A stretch of 64,000 nt of DNA from Streptococcus pneumoniae (GCF_001113365.1 NZ_CKYA01000004.1:1-64000); one strand, 5' to 3'. Positions 45,007 through 53,419 are shown, counted from the first letter of the stretch. The notes: generated from the letters alone by a model not told the origin. A program made the numbers and translations.

Positions 45007-45858
45007 ATGGCTACTATTCAATGGTTTCCTGGTCACATGTCTAAAGCGCGTCGACAGGTGCAGGAAAATTTAAAATTTGTTGATTTTGTGACGATTTTGG
45101 TGGATGCTCGTTTACCTCTATCTAGTCAAAATCCTATGTTGACCAAGATTGTTGGTGATAAGACAAAACTCTTGATTTTAAACAAGGCGGACTTGGCCGA
45201 TCCAGCAATGACCAAAGAATGGCGCCAGTATTTTGAATCACAAGGAATCCAGACGCTAGCTATCAACTCCAAAGAACAAGTAACTGTAAAAATTGTAACA
45301 GATGCTGCTAAAAAGCTCATGGCTGATAAGATTGCTCGCCAGAAAGAACGTGGGATTCAGATTGAAACCTTGCGTACCATGATTATCGGGATTCCAAACG
45401 CTGGTAAATCAACTCTTATGAACCGTTTGGCTGGTAAGAAAATTGCCGTTGTCGGCAATAAACCAGGTGTTACCAAGGGGCAACAATGGCTCAAAACCAA
45501 TAAAGACCTGGAAATCTTGGATACGCCGGGGATTCTCTGGCCTAAGTTTGAAGATGAAACTGTTGCTCTTAAACTAGCCTTGACTGGAGCTATTAAAGAC
45601 CAGTTGCTTCCTATGGATGAGGTAACTATTTTTGGCCTCAATTATTTCAAAGAACATTATCCAGAAAAGCTGGCCGAACGCTTCAAGCAAATGAAAATTG
45701 AAGAAGAAGCGCCTGTTATTATTATGGACATGACCCGTGCCCTCGGTTTCCGTGATGACTATGACCGTTTCTACAGTCTCTTCGTGAAGGAAGTCCGCGA
45801 CGGCAAACTTGGTAACTATACCTTAGATACATTGGAAGACCTCGATGGCGACGATTAA
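45007..45858 (+). CDS. rbgA: Ribosome biogenesis GTPase RbgA (YlqF)
   Basis: 283 residues. The GTPase is circularly permuted: G4 (LNKADL, near 58) comes before G1 (GIPNAGKST, near 127) and G3 (DTPG, near 175). The start MATIQWFPGHMSKARRQV is the hallmark of this family. The C-terminal ANTAR-like helices are present. It helps the late assembly of the 50S subunit. The gene overlaps rnhB by 14 bases. GAAAGGA precedes the ATG. Confidence 0.95.
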   Translation: MATIQWFPGHMSKARRQVQENLKFVDFVTILVDARLPLSSQNPMLTKIVGDKTKLLILNKADLADPAMTKEWRQYFESQGIQTLAINSKEQVTVKIVTDAAKKLMADKIARQKERGIQIETLRTMIIGIPNAGKSTLMNRLAGKKIAVVGNKPGVTKGQQWLKTNKDLEILDTPGILWPKFEDETVALKLALTGAIKDQLLPMDEVTIFGLNYFKEHYPEKLAERFKQMKIEEEAPVIIMDMTRALGFRDDYDRFYSLFVKEVRDGKLGNYTLDTLEDLDGDD

Positions 45859-46624
45859 AGAAATCAAAGAACTCCTTGCAACGGTCAAGGAGTTAGAAAG
45901 CTCTATTTTTTTAGAACTTGAAAAGGATCATCGCTCTGGAGTTCAAAAGGAAATCAGCAAGCGTAAAAAAGCCATTCAGGCAGAATTGGATGAAGATTTT
46001 CGTTTGGAATCCATGCTTTCCTATGAAAAAGAACTTTACAAGCAAGGATTGACCTTAATTGCTGGTGTTGATGAGGTTGGTCGTGGTCCTCTGGCTGGTC
46101 CTGTGGTCGCTGCAGCCGTCATCTTACCTCAAAATTGTAAGATTAAAGGTCTCAATGACAGCAAGAAAATTCCTAAAAAGAAACACCTAGAAATTTATCA
46201 AGCCGTTCAAGACCAAGCCTTGTCAATTGGAATTGGTATCATGGATAATCAGGTCATCGACCAAGTCAATATCTATGAAGCAACCAAACTAGCCATGCAG
46301 GAAGCAATCTCCCAGCTCAGTCCTCAACCTGAGCACCTTTTGATAGATGCCATGAAACTGGAGTTGCCCATTTCACAAACCTCCATCATCAAAGGAGATG
46401 CTAATTCCCTCTCGATCGCAGCAGCTTCCATAGTAGCCAAGGCGACACGTGATGAATTGATGAAGGACTACGATCAGCAGTTCCCTGGTTATGATTTCGC
46501 TACTAATGCAGGATATGGCACAGCTAAACATCTGGAAGGCCTCACAAAACTAGGAGTTACCCCAATTCACCGAACCAGCTTTGAACCCGTTAAATCACTG
46601 GTTTTAGGTAAAAAAGAAAGTTAA
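45845..46624 (+). CDS. rnhB: Ribonuclease HII
   Basis: 259 residues. The catalytic DE motif is in GVDEVGRGPLAGPVVAAAV (about 75-93), with further acidic residues in DSKK, LLIDAMKL and AATRDELM-type blocks. It cuts RNA embedded in DNA, including single ribonucleotides, through a two-metal mechanism. The N-terminal 65 residues form the extra helical region usual in Gram-positive RNase HII. It starts within the end of rbgA. Confidence 0.96.
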   Translation: MATIKEIKELLATVKELESSIFLELEKDHRSGVQKEISKRKKAIQAELDEDFRLESMLSYEKELYKQGLTLIAGVDEVGRGPLAGPVVAAAVILPQNCKIKGLNDSKKIPKKKHLEIYQAVQDQALSIGIGIMDNQVIDQVNIYEATKLAMQEAISQLSPQPEHLLIDAMKLELPISQTSIIKGDANSLSIAAASIVAKATRDELMKDYDQQFPGYDFATNAGYGTAKHLEGLTKLGVTPIHRTSFEPVKSLVLGKKES

Positions 46625-46639
46625 TTGAAAGGAAATACC

Positions 46640-48190
46640 ATGGAGGAACAGTCGGAAATAGTCCGTTCTAAGAAAGAATTCGCCTTTGCATCCAGCACTA
46701 TCCTATCCCAAGTTGGTCGAGGAATCATTGTTGGTCTCGTCGTAGGGATAATTGTTGGATCCTTTCGTTTCTTAATTGAAAAAGGCTTCCACCTGATACA
46801 AGGGCTTTATCAAGATCAAGCGCACCTATTTGTTAATTTATTTATTATCAGCCTGTTTTATCTAGTCATTTGCTGGCTCAGTGCCAAACTGACACGGTCA
46901 GAAAAAGATATCAAAGGCTCAGGAATTCCGCAAGTCGAAGCCGAACTGAAAGGTCTCATGACCCTCAACTGGTGGGGCGTTCTCTGGAAAAAATATGTGC
47001 TAGGTATTCTAGCTATTGCCAGTGGTCTTATGCTGGGGCGTGAAGGTCCAAGTATCCAACTGGGAGCAGTTGGTGGCAAAGGAATTGCCAAGTGGCTCAA
47101 ATCCAGTCCAGTAGAGGAACGTTCCCTGATTGCCAGTGGTGCTGCAGCAGGCCTAGCCGCAGCCTTTAATGCTCCAATAGCGGGACTTCTCTTTGTCGTA
47201 GAAGAAGTCTATCATCACTTTTCACGCTTTTTCTGGGTCTCAACTCTAGCAGCCAGCATCGTAGCAAATTTTGTGTCTCTACTCATATTTGGCCTAACAC
47301 CCGTACTGGATATGCCTGATAATATCCCTCTCATGACCCTAGATCAGTATTGGATATATCTCGTCATGGGAATTTTCCTTGGATTTTCAGGTTTTCTCTA
47401 TGAGAAAGCTGTATTAAACGTCGGAAGAGTTTATGACTTGATTGGTCAAAAAATCCGTTTGGATAGAGCTTATTATCCAATCCTTGCCTTTATTCTCATC
47501 ATACCAGTCGGCATCTTCTTACCCCAAATCCTTGGTGGTGGAAATCAGCTGGTTCTTTCCTTAACTGAACAAGATTTTAGTTTTCAAGTTCTATTAGCTT
47601 ACTTTTTGATCCGTTTTATCTGGAGCATGATTAGTTATGGAAGTGGTCTTCCAGGAGGAATTTTCCTACCTATTTTGGCTCTCGGTTCCTTACTTGGTGC
47701 CCTAGTTGGTGTTATCTGTGTCAATCTTGGACTTGTCAGTCAAGAGCAATTCCCTATATTTATTATCCTAGGAATGAGTGGCTATTTTGGAGCTATATCA
47801 AAAGCTCCCTTAACTGCTATGATTCTGGTAACTGAGATGGTAGGAGATATTCGCAACCTCATGCCACTTGGTCTTGTCACTCTTGTTTCTTATATTATCA
47901 TGGATTTGCTCAAGGGTGCACCAGTCTATGAAGTCATGCTGGAAAAAATGCTCCCAGAAGAAGTATCCAGCGAAGGAGAAGTTACACTTATCGAAATACC
48001 AGTTTCTGATAAAATTGCTGGGAAACAAGTTCATGAACTCAACTTACCACACAACGTCCTCATCACTACCCAAGTCCATAATGGTAAGAGCCAAACAGTT
48101 AACGGCTCAACTAGAATGTTTCTCGGAGATATGATTCACCTGGTTATTCCAAAAAGTGAAATTGGAAAAGTCAAAGATTTGTTGTTGTAG
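46640..48190 (+). CDS. ClC-family chloride channel/transporter with C-terminal RCK-like domain
   Basis: About 516 residues from MEEQSEIVRSKKEF. The ClC selectivity motifs are visible: GSGIPQVE (near 95), GREGPSIQLGA (near 135), and the GSGLPGGIFLPIL block (near 335). About ten or more membrane helices are followed by a soluble tail of about 90 residues resembling a TrkA-C domain (VSDKIAGKQVHEL). The first conserved motif GSGIP and the glutamate in GREGP suggest a proton-coupled antiporter. Substrate (chloride or fluoride) is not fixed; the GSGIP motif favours chloride. I prefer the ATG at 46640, which follows GAAAGGA, over the TTG at 46625. Confidence 0.92.
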   Translation: MEEQSEIVRSKKEFAFASSTILSQVGRGIIVGLVVGIIVGSFRFLIEKGFHLIQGLYQDQAHLFVNLFIISLFYLVICWLSAKLTRSEKDIKGSGIPQVEAELKGLMTLNWWGVLWKKYVLGILAIASGLMLGREGPSIQLGAVGGKGIAKWLKSSPVEERSLIASGAAAGLAAAFNAPIAGLLFVVEEVYHHFSRFFWVSTLAASIVANFVSLLIFGLTPVLDMPDNIPLMTLDQYWIYLVMGIFLGFSGFLYEKAVLNVGRVYDLIGQKIRLDRAYYPILAFILIIPVGIFLPQILGGGNQLVLSLTEQDFSFQVLLAYFLIRFIWSMISYGSGLPGGIFLPILALGSLLGALVGVICVNLGLVSQEQFPIFIILGMSGYFGAISKAPLTAMILVTEMVGDIRNLMPLGLVTLVSYIIMDLLKGAPVYEVMLEKMLPEEVSSEGEVTLIEIPVSDKIAGKQVHELNLPHNVLITTQVHNGKSQTVNGSTRMFLGDMIHLVIPKSEIGKVKDLLL

Positions 48191-48191
48191 T

Positions 48192-48223
48192 GATTTTTTA
48201 CATAATTTATGTTATGTAAAAAA
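48192..48223. terminator. AT-rich perfect hairpin directly after the ClC gene
   Basis: ATTTTTTACATAA (48192-48204) pairs with TTATGTAAAAAAT (48211-48223) around a 6-base loop, two bases after the stop codon. A weaker GC-containing stem follows at 48251-48277 (AACCGAT...ATCGGTT, then TTATTCTTT). Either could end transcription. Confidence 0.55.
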
Positions 48224-48250
48224 TAAACTTCTTAATTTAATATATTAGAA

Positions 48251-48281
48251 AACCGATTCTCAGTAATGAGATCGGTTATTC
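48251..48281 (+). terminator. Second hairpin downstream of the ClC gene
   Basis: AACCGATTCTCA (48251-48262) pairs with TGAGATCGGTT (48267-48277), one bulged base, 4-base loop, followed by a T-rich stretch. Confidence 0.6.
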
Positions 48282-48350
48282 TTTACTAACAAGATGTTTA
48301 ACATCAAGTAATCGAACTTTGTTGAAAATAAGACTATAATTAAGTTAGAA

Positions 48351-48608
48351 ATGATAAAGCATAAAGCTAGAAAGGAGTTTACTGTATCAAATCTGTACAG
48401 TAAGATTAAAATCATGAAAAAGAAAACAATAGCAATTATACAATGTATTTTGTATCTCATAGCTCCTTATATAGCTCTTCAGTTATGTAGAATGAACAGA
48501 AATATCGTTACTGATAATCTCTTTTTTATTTTCCTTATTCTGCTGACTATTTCATTCTGGTTTAGTATTTGGAAACTAGAAAAAGCACTAGATAATAATT
48601 CACAATAA
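48351..48608 (+). CDS. Small hypothetical two-helix membrane protein
   Basis: 85 residues from the ATG at 48351, or 65 from the ATG at 48414 (MKKKTIAIIQCILY). The second half holds two hydrophobic helices (about 26-45 and 56-74 in the longer form), ending with a charged tail EKALDNNSQ. TATAAT at 48335-48340 lies 10 bases before the first ATG, and no ribosome site is seen there. A GAAAGGAG motif inside the longer ORF is too far from the second ATG. A strong terminator follows, supporting a real transcript. Function unknown. Confidence 0.5.
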   Translation: MIKHKARKEFTVSNLYSKIKIMKKKTIAIIQCILYLIAPYIALQLCRMNRNIVTDNLFFIFLILLTISFWFSIWKLEKALDNNSQ

Positions 48609-48615
48609 AACCTCC

Positions 48616-48655
48616 AAAGACTTAGATCTGTTTTACTCAGGTCTAAGTCTTTTTT
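48616..48655 (+). terminator. Terminator before the difSL site
   Basis: AAAGACTTAGA (48616-48626) pairs with TCTAAGTCTTT (48642-48652) around a 15-base loop and ends in a T-run. It insulates difSL and xerS from upstream transcription. Confidence 0.85.
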
Positions 48656-48672
48656 AAAAAGCTCTATAACAT

Positions 48673-48703
48673 CTTTCCGAAAAACTATAATTTTCTTGAA
48701 AAA
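48673..48703 (+). other. difSL chromosome-dimer resolution site
   Basis: A 31-bp site with two imperfect inverted arms, CTTTCCGAAAAA on the left and TTTTCTTGAAAAA on the right, around the centre CTATAA. This matches the streptococcal/lactococcal difSL site as I recall it. It lies 50 bases upstream of xerS, the known arrangement for this unconventional single-recombinase Xer system. XerS resolves chromosome dimers here at division, so the site marks the replication terminus region. Confidence 0.9.
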
Positions 48704-48740
48704 TAAATAAGTCTATGCTATACTACTAGTAGACTTATTT
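48696..48740 (+). promoter_or_regulatory. xerS promoter overlapping difSL, with inverted repeat around the -10
   Basis: -35 TTGAAA (48696-48701) lies inside the right arm of difSL. After a 17-base spacer ending in TGC comes TATACT (48719-48724), an extended -10. AAATAAGTCT (48705-48714) and AGACTTATTT (48731-48740) form a perfect inverted repeat flanking the -10. Confidence 0.7.
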
Positions 48741-48753
48741 ATGGAGAAAATAC

Positions 48754-49824
48754 ATGAAACGTGAGATTTTACTGGAACGAATCGACAAACTAAAACAAAT
48801 CATGCCCTGGTATGTTCTTGAATACTACCAATCTAAGCTTGCTGTTCCTTACAGTTTTACAACCTTGTACGAATACCTCAAGGAATACGATCGATTTTTC
48901 AGCTGGGTTTTGGAGTCTGGCATTTCAAATGCTGATAAAATGTCTGATATTCCTTTATCTGTCTTGGAAAATATGTCTAAGAAAGACATGGAATCTTTTA
49001 TTCTTTACCTACGTGAACGTCCTTTGCTGAATGCTAATACAACCAAGCAAGGAGTTTCTCAGACAACTATCAATCGGACTTTGTCAGCACTTTCTAGTCT
49101 TTACAAGTATCTGACCGAGGAGGTTGAAAACGATCAGGGGGAACCTTATTTCTATCGTAATGTAATGAAAAAAGTTTCAACCAAGAAAAAGAAAGAAACA
49201 CTTGCTGCCAGAGCTGAAAACATCAAGCAAAAACTCTTTTTAGGTGATGAAACAGAAGGTTTTCTTACTTATATTGACCAAGAGTACCCACAACAGCTCT
49301 CTAATCGAGCTCTCTCATCATTCAACAAAAATAAAGAACGTGATTTGGCCATCATTGCCCTTCTCTTAGCGTCTGGCGTTCGCTTATCTGAAGCTGTTAA
49401 TCTGGATATAAGGGATCTCAATCTCAAAATGATGGTTATTGATGTCACTCGAAAAGGGGGCAAACGTGATTCGGTCAATGTCGCTGCTTTTGCTAAGCCT
49501 TATTTAGAGAATTATCTAGCCATTCGTAATCAACGCTATAAGACGGAAAAAACAGATACAGCCCTTTTTTTGACTCTCTACAGAGGTGTTCCTAATCGTA
49601 TCGATGCTTCCAGCGTTGAGAAAATGGTTGCTAAGTACTCTGAGGACTTCAAAGTCCGTGTAACCCCCCACAAACTACGACATACCCTAGCAACTAGGCT
49701 CTATGATGCCACTAAATCGCAAGTTTTGGTCAGTCACCAGCTAGGACATGCCAGCACACAAGTCACTGACCTCTATACCCATATCGTCAATGATGAACAA
49801 AAGAATGCCTTGGATAGTTTATGA
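48754..49824 (+). CDS. xerS: Tyrosine recombinase XerS
   Basis: 356 residues, longer than XerC/XerD (about 300) and matching XerS. The N-terminal SAM-like DNA-binding domain is at about 15-115. The catalytic domain carries arginine in ASGVRLSEAV (about 207), the K region after RKGGKRDS, HKLRHTLATRL (about 308-318), HQLGHAS (about 330) and the tyrosine nucleophile in DLYTH (about 342). It acts alone at difSL with the translocase FtsK to resolve chromosome dimers. GGAGAAA lies before the ATG. It is the last plus-strand gene before the strand switch. Confidence 0.96.
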   Translation: MKREILLERIDKLKQIMPWYVLEYYQSKLAVPYSFTTLYEYLKEYDRFFSWVLESGISNADKMSDIPLSVLENMSKKDMESFILYLRERPLLNANTTKQGVSQTTINRTLSALSSLYKYLTEEVENDQGEPYFYRNVMKKVSTKKKKETLAARAENIKQKLFLGDETEGFLTYIDQEYPQQLSNRALSSFNKNKERDLAIIALLLASGVRLSEAVNLDIRDLNLKMMVIDVTRKGGKRDSVNVAAFAKPYLENYLAIRNQRYKTEKTDTALFLTLYRGVPNRIDASSVEKMVAKYSEDFKVRVTPHKLRHTLATRLYDATKSQVLVSHQLGHASTQVTDLYTHIVNDEQKNALDSL

Positions 49825-49897
49825 TTTTACGTAATATAACTTATGTAAAATATATGTCAAGAAAAGAAGTTGCTAAAAATAAGCAACTTCTTTTTCT
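49824..49897. terminator. Two hairpins between convergent xerS and the MATE gene
   Basis: The first is ATTTTACGTAA (49824-49834) with TTATGTAAAAT (49841-49851). The second and stronger is AAAAGAAGTTGCT (49862-49874) with AGCAACTTCTTTT (49882-49894), T-rich on both strands, so it can terminate xerS and, from the other side, the ung-pyrC-MATE operon. Confidence 0.85.
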
Positions 49898-50027
49898 TTA
49901 TATCTGATACCAGTAAAGTAGCGTAGAATATCAATTGTTTCTATATTTTTGAAGTTCTCGTCTACCTACTACTAATTAAAATAATGCAGATAAGGAAAGA
50001 TATTTTTGCTTGTAGGAATTCTAAAAA

Positions 50028-51380
50028 TCAAGCTTTTCTGGAATCAAATCTCTTCATAATCACAGTTAGACGCCAACGGTAGAGGGCCCCGCTCACAATT
50101 AGACTAATAATCAAACCGATCCAGTAAGAATAAGCTCCAAAATCTGTTAGAGAGTCGAATACCATAGCTACTGGGAGTGTCACCCCCCAGTAACCAACCA
50201 AACCAAGGTAAAAAGGAATAACGGTATCCTTATACCCCCGTAAAATTCCCTGAAGAGGTGCTGCAAAGGTATCTGCTAATTGGAAGAAAAGACTATAAGT
50301 CAAAAAACGTGCTGTCAAATCGATGAATTCTGGGTCGTTACCATAAAGACTGGCCACATTTCCCATAAAAATGTAAAGGAAAGATAAGGTGAAGGCCGCA
50401 AAAATAAGGGCTGTCCATCTTCCTAGACAAATATAGGTTTTCGCATCATCAAATCGCTTGGCTCCCACTTCATAGGAAACGACAATAGCCATAGCCGATG
50501 AGATACTCATAGGAAAGGCGTACATGAGACTTGAAAAGTTCATGGCTGACTGGTGGCTAGCGATAATCAAGGACGAGAACTTAGCCATAATCAAGCCAAC
50601 CACGGAAAAGATAGCTACTTCCGCGAAGACAGTCCCCCCAATAGGCAGACCTAAACGAACTCCTTCCTTGATTTTATCCATATTAAGCGGAATTCGTTTC
50701 TCAAGATGTAGAGCCTTGAGCTTTTCCTGTTTAAATAAAACCAGAACAGAAATCCCCAGCAAGACCCAGTAAGCCAAAGAAGTTCCTAAACCAGCCCCAG
50801 CACCTCCCAGTTCTGGAACACCAAAGGCTCCGTAAATCAAGAGGTAGTTAAATCCACTATTGAGAGGAAGTAACAAAAGCATGAGATACATAGACAGTTT
50901 GGTCAAGCCCAGCGAATCCAGCAAGGAACGAATGACACTAAAGAGCAACAAGGGGATAATCCCGATAGATAAAAACCAAAGATAGCGAACCGCTACTGCT
51001 GCTACAGGAGCTTCTAGTCCTATATGATTCAAGACAGGAGGTGCCAAGAAAAGTACCAGTCCCAGTAAGACCACAGATAGACCCAAGGCCAGATAGATGA
51101 ATTGGTAAAAATCAGACGCAACCTCTTCCTTTTTGCCACGACCAAGATGGTGACCAATGATGGGCACCAAGGCCGACACAATCCCTGTTAGGAATGTAAA
51201 AAAAGGATTCCAGATACTGGTTGCCATAGACACACCAGCCAAGTCCATGGTATTGTATTGGCCTGTCATTGCAGTGTCAACAAAGGAGGCAGAATAATTG
51301 GCAAATTGGTAGATCAGGATTGGGAAGAAAATTTTTAAAAATAATACTAACTTCTCTCGTAAACACTTTGTCTTATACAT
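50028..51380 (-). CDS. MATE family efflux transporter
   Basis: 450 residues with 12 predicted membrane helices in two halves, and the MATE pattern ILIYQFANYSASFVDTAMTG at the N-terminus. It exports cationic drugs or metabolites using a sodium or proton gradient; the substrate is not fixed by sequence. It is the last gene of the minus-strand run ung-mutT-pyrC-small protein-MATE, 10 bases after its neighbour. AGAGAAG precedes the ATG. Confidence 0.9.
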   Translation of the reverse strand: MYKTKCLREKLVLFLKIFFPILIYQFANYSASFVDTAMTGQYNTMDLAGVSMATSIWNPFFTFLTGIVSALVPIIGHHLGRGKKEEVASDFYQFIYLALGLSVVLLGLVLFLAPPVLNHIGLEAPVAAVAVRYLWFLSIGIIPLLLFSVIRSLLDSLGLTKLSMYLMLLLLPLNSGFNYLLIYGAFGVPELGGAGAGLGTSLAYWVLLGISVLVLFKQEKLKALHLEKRIPLNMDKIKEGVRLGLPIGGTVFAEVAIFSVVGLIMAKFSSLIIASHQSAMNFSSLMYAFPMSISSAMAIVVSYEVGAKRFDDAKTYICLGRWTALIFAAFTLSFLYIFMGNVASLYGNDPEFIDLTARFLTYSLFFQLADTFAAPLQGILRGYKDTVIPFYLGLVGYWGVTLPVAMVFDSLTDFGAYSYWIGLIISLIVSGALYRWRLTVIMKRFDSRKA

Positions 51381-51390
51381 ACTTCTCTTT

Positions 51391-51651
51391 CTATTCTGAT
51401 TTATCTAAACCAAAGAGTTTCAGACCATAGTTTTTCAAACTTAGCGGAGGGTTATTAGATTTTGAAGTAGTATGCCAACACGCACATGTACGACAATAAT
51501 AGCTTCTAACTAAACCTCCATTATCATATTGAACCGCATGGTCAGCTTTTTCTTTAGTTTCATATTGAATTTTAGAACGATTAGATGCGAGACAGTAAAT
51601 TCCGCTATTAGATTTTGCTTTTCTCTCCCTACGTTTTCGAAAATAATTCAT
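51391..51651 (-). CDS. Small basic protein with C-x2-C-x-C-x-H motif
   Basis: 86 residues, rich in K and R. It has a basic N-terminus (NYFRKRRERKAKS) and a Cys cluster C53-R-T-C56-A-C58-W-H60, with another Cys at 20. The text Y-x-C-x-x-C-x-x-W-H-x-T recurs in small phage and bacterial proteins and suggests one bound zinc. Function unknown. It lies between pyrC (13-base gap) and the MATE gene (10-base gap), so it is co-transcribed. Confidence 0.75.
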   Translation of the reverse strand: MNYFRKRRERKAKSNSGIYCLASNRSKIQYETKEKADHAVQYDNGGLVRSYYCRTCACWHTTSKSNNPPLSLKNYGLKLFGLDKSE

Positions 51652-51664
51652 ATTCTAACTCCTA

Positions 51665-52933
51665 TCAAGCTTGATAGACAATTTGTCCCTTACAGATGGT
51701 ATATTTAACCTGCCCTTTTAAGGTTTCACCGATGAATGGTGAATTAGTCGCTTTGGAAGCAAAATGGGAGTCCACAAGGCGGTCAGCCTTAGCATCAAAA
51801 ATAGTAATATCCGCTGGACCATTCTCAGCCAAGTAACCTGCTTCAAAGTTGTAAAGCTTGGCTGGGTTGTATGTCATCTTTTCGAGTAATTCCATCAAGC
51901 TCAACTCACCAGCTTCCACCAAATAGGTCAAGCCGAGAGACAGGGAGGTTTCTAAACCTGTCATACCAGATGGTGCTTTGGTAATATCCTCAACGTTTTT
52001 CTCATCTGCATGGTGAGGCGCGTGGTCTGTCGCGATAACTGTGATGATGCCTGATTTAAGACCCTCGATAACAGCACGACGGTCTGATTCCAAACGAAGC
52101 GGCGGATTCATCTTGGCATTACTTCCTTGTGTCAAAAGGAGAGCTTCTGTTTTCGAGAAATGCTGTGGTGCTACTTCTGCTGTGACTTGCGCACCCAAAC
52201 CTTGAGCAAACTCAACTACTTTAACACTTTCTTTCTTAGACAAATGCTGAATATGAACATGGGCCTTGGTTGCATAGGCAATCATGACATCACGCGCCAT
52301 CATAGCATACTCAGCCACCCCAGTCGCACCGCAGATATGGAAATGCTCTTTAGCAATATTTTCATTAAACCCAAGAATCCCATTCAAACCTGGATCTTCC
52401 TCATGAAGACTAATAAAGGTATTAAGCTTTTTAGCTTCCTCCATGGCTTCCTTGACAACTTTACTACTTTCAAGTGGGATACCGTCGTCTGAGAAACCAA
52501 CCGCACCAGCTTCTAAAAGTGCCTTAAAGTCAGTCAAATCTTGCCCATTAAAATTCTTAGTAATGGTCGCAACCGTCTTAACATTGATTTTTTCCTTGGC
52601 AGCTGACTGGAGAACTTCTTGCAAAGTCTCTATATCCGAGATAGTTGGACTAGTATTAGCCATCATGACGACAGTTGTAAAACCACCTGCAGCGGCTGCT
52701 AGGGCACCAGTATGAATATCTTCCTTGTGGGTTTGACCAGGTTCACGGAAATGAACATGAATATCGACCAAGCCAGGAGCAACTACAAGACCACTAGCAT
52801 CAATTATCTCTGCTCCTTCTTCTGTGATCTCAGGCGCAATTTTGACAATTTTCCCATCTTGAATTAAGACATCACACACTTGATCCAAACCAGACTTGGG
52901 ATCCATTACACGACCATTTTTGATTAGTAACAT
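51665..52933 (-). CDS. pyrC: Dihydroorotase
   Basis: 422 residues, class I (PyrC of Gram-positives, about 45 kDa). Metal ligands are in VDIHVHFREPG (about 57-67), SLHEEDP (near 177), QHLSKKE (near 230) and the catalytic aspartate in ATDHAPHH (about 304). It closes carbamoyl-aspartate to dihydroorotate in pyrimidine synthesis. It is separated from other pyr genes, and no PyrR attenuator is visible upstream; it appears to be driven from the ung promoter. It sits 12 bases after the Nudix gene. Confidence 0.96.
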   Translation of the reverse strand: MLLIKNGRVMDPKSGLDQVCDVLIQDGKIVKIAPEITEEGAEIIDASGLVVAPGLVDIHVHFREPGQTHKEDIHTGALAAAAGGFTTVVMMANTSPTISDIETLQEVLQSAAKEKINVKTVATITKNFNGQDLTDFKALLEAGAVGFSDDGIPLESSKVVKEAMEEAKKLNTFISLHEEDPGLNGILGFNENIAKEHFHICGATGVAEYAMMARDVMIAYATKAHVHIQHLSKKESVKVVEFAQGLGAQVTAEVAPQHFSKTEALLLTQGSNAKMNPPLRLESDRRAVIEGLKSGIITVIATDHAPHHADEKNVEDITKAPSGMTGLETSLSLGLTYLVEAGELSLMELLEKMTYNPAKLYNFEAGYLAENGPADITIFDAKADRLVDSHFASKATNSPFIGETLKGQVKYTICKGQIVYQA

Positions 52934-52945
52934 CTGCTTTCTCCT

Positions 52946-53410
52946 TTATTCATAGAAATCGACTTGGGTATCCAACAATTTATCCCCATCATAAACAAAC
53001 TTGGCTGAAAAGAAGGGTTTATCCTCTAAAAGCCACTCAACAAAGGTATGGTCACCTTCCCAAGTCGGCTTACTCAAAACCTCGTCATAGGGAACCCATT
53101 CTAGCGTCCCCTCGTTGCAGTCAATCAAGTCACCCTCGAACTCCGTCACCTTAAAAACATAGGTGTACCAGTCTAAATCTGGTGTAAATTCAGGAAAAGT
53201 GATGACACCTTTTAGAACAGGCTTAGCTTTGAGCCCTGTTTCTTCGAGGATTTCACGCGCAGCGCATTCCTGAGGAGTCTCACCTCTCTCTAGCTTACCA
53301 CCCACGCCAATCCATTTCCCTTCATGGACATCATTGGGTTTCTTATTACGATGGAGCATGAGCAGTTCTTTCCCATTATCAATGTAGCAAATCGTCGCTA
53401 ACTGAGGCAT
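52946..53410 (-). CDS. mutX: Nudix hydrolase (MutT/MutX-like 8-oxo-dGTP diphosphatase)
   Basis: 154 residues. The complete Nudix box reads GGKLERGETPQECAAREILE then ETGL (about 39-62), with the metal-binding REILEE. The start MPQLATICYIDNGKELLMLHR and size match streptococcal MutX, which removes oxidised dGTP from the nucleotide pool. Its position directly after ung, another guard against mutagenic bases, supports this. Nine bases separate it from ung. Confidence 0.88.
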   Translation of the reverse strand: MPQLATICYIDNGKELLMLHRNKKPNDVHEGKWIGVGGKLERGETPQECAAREILEETGLKAKPVLKGVITFPEFTPDLDWYTYVFKVTEFEGDLIDCNEGTLEWVPYDEVLSKPTWEGDHTFVEWLLEDKPFFSAKFVYDGDKLLDTQVDFYE

Positions 53411-53419
53411 ATTTTCTCC

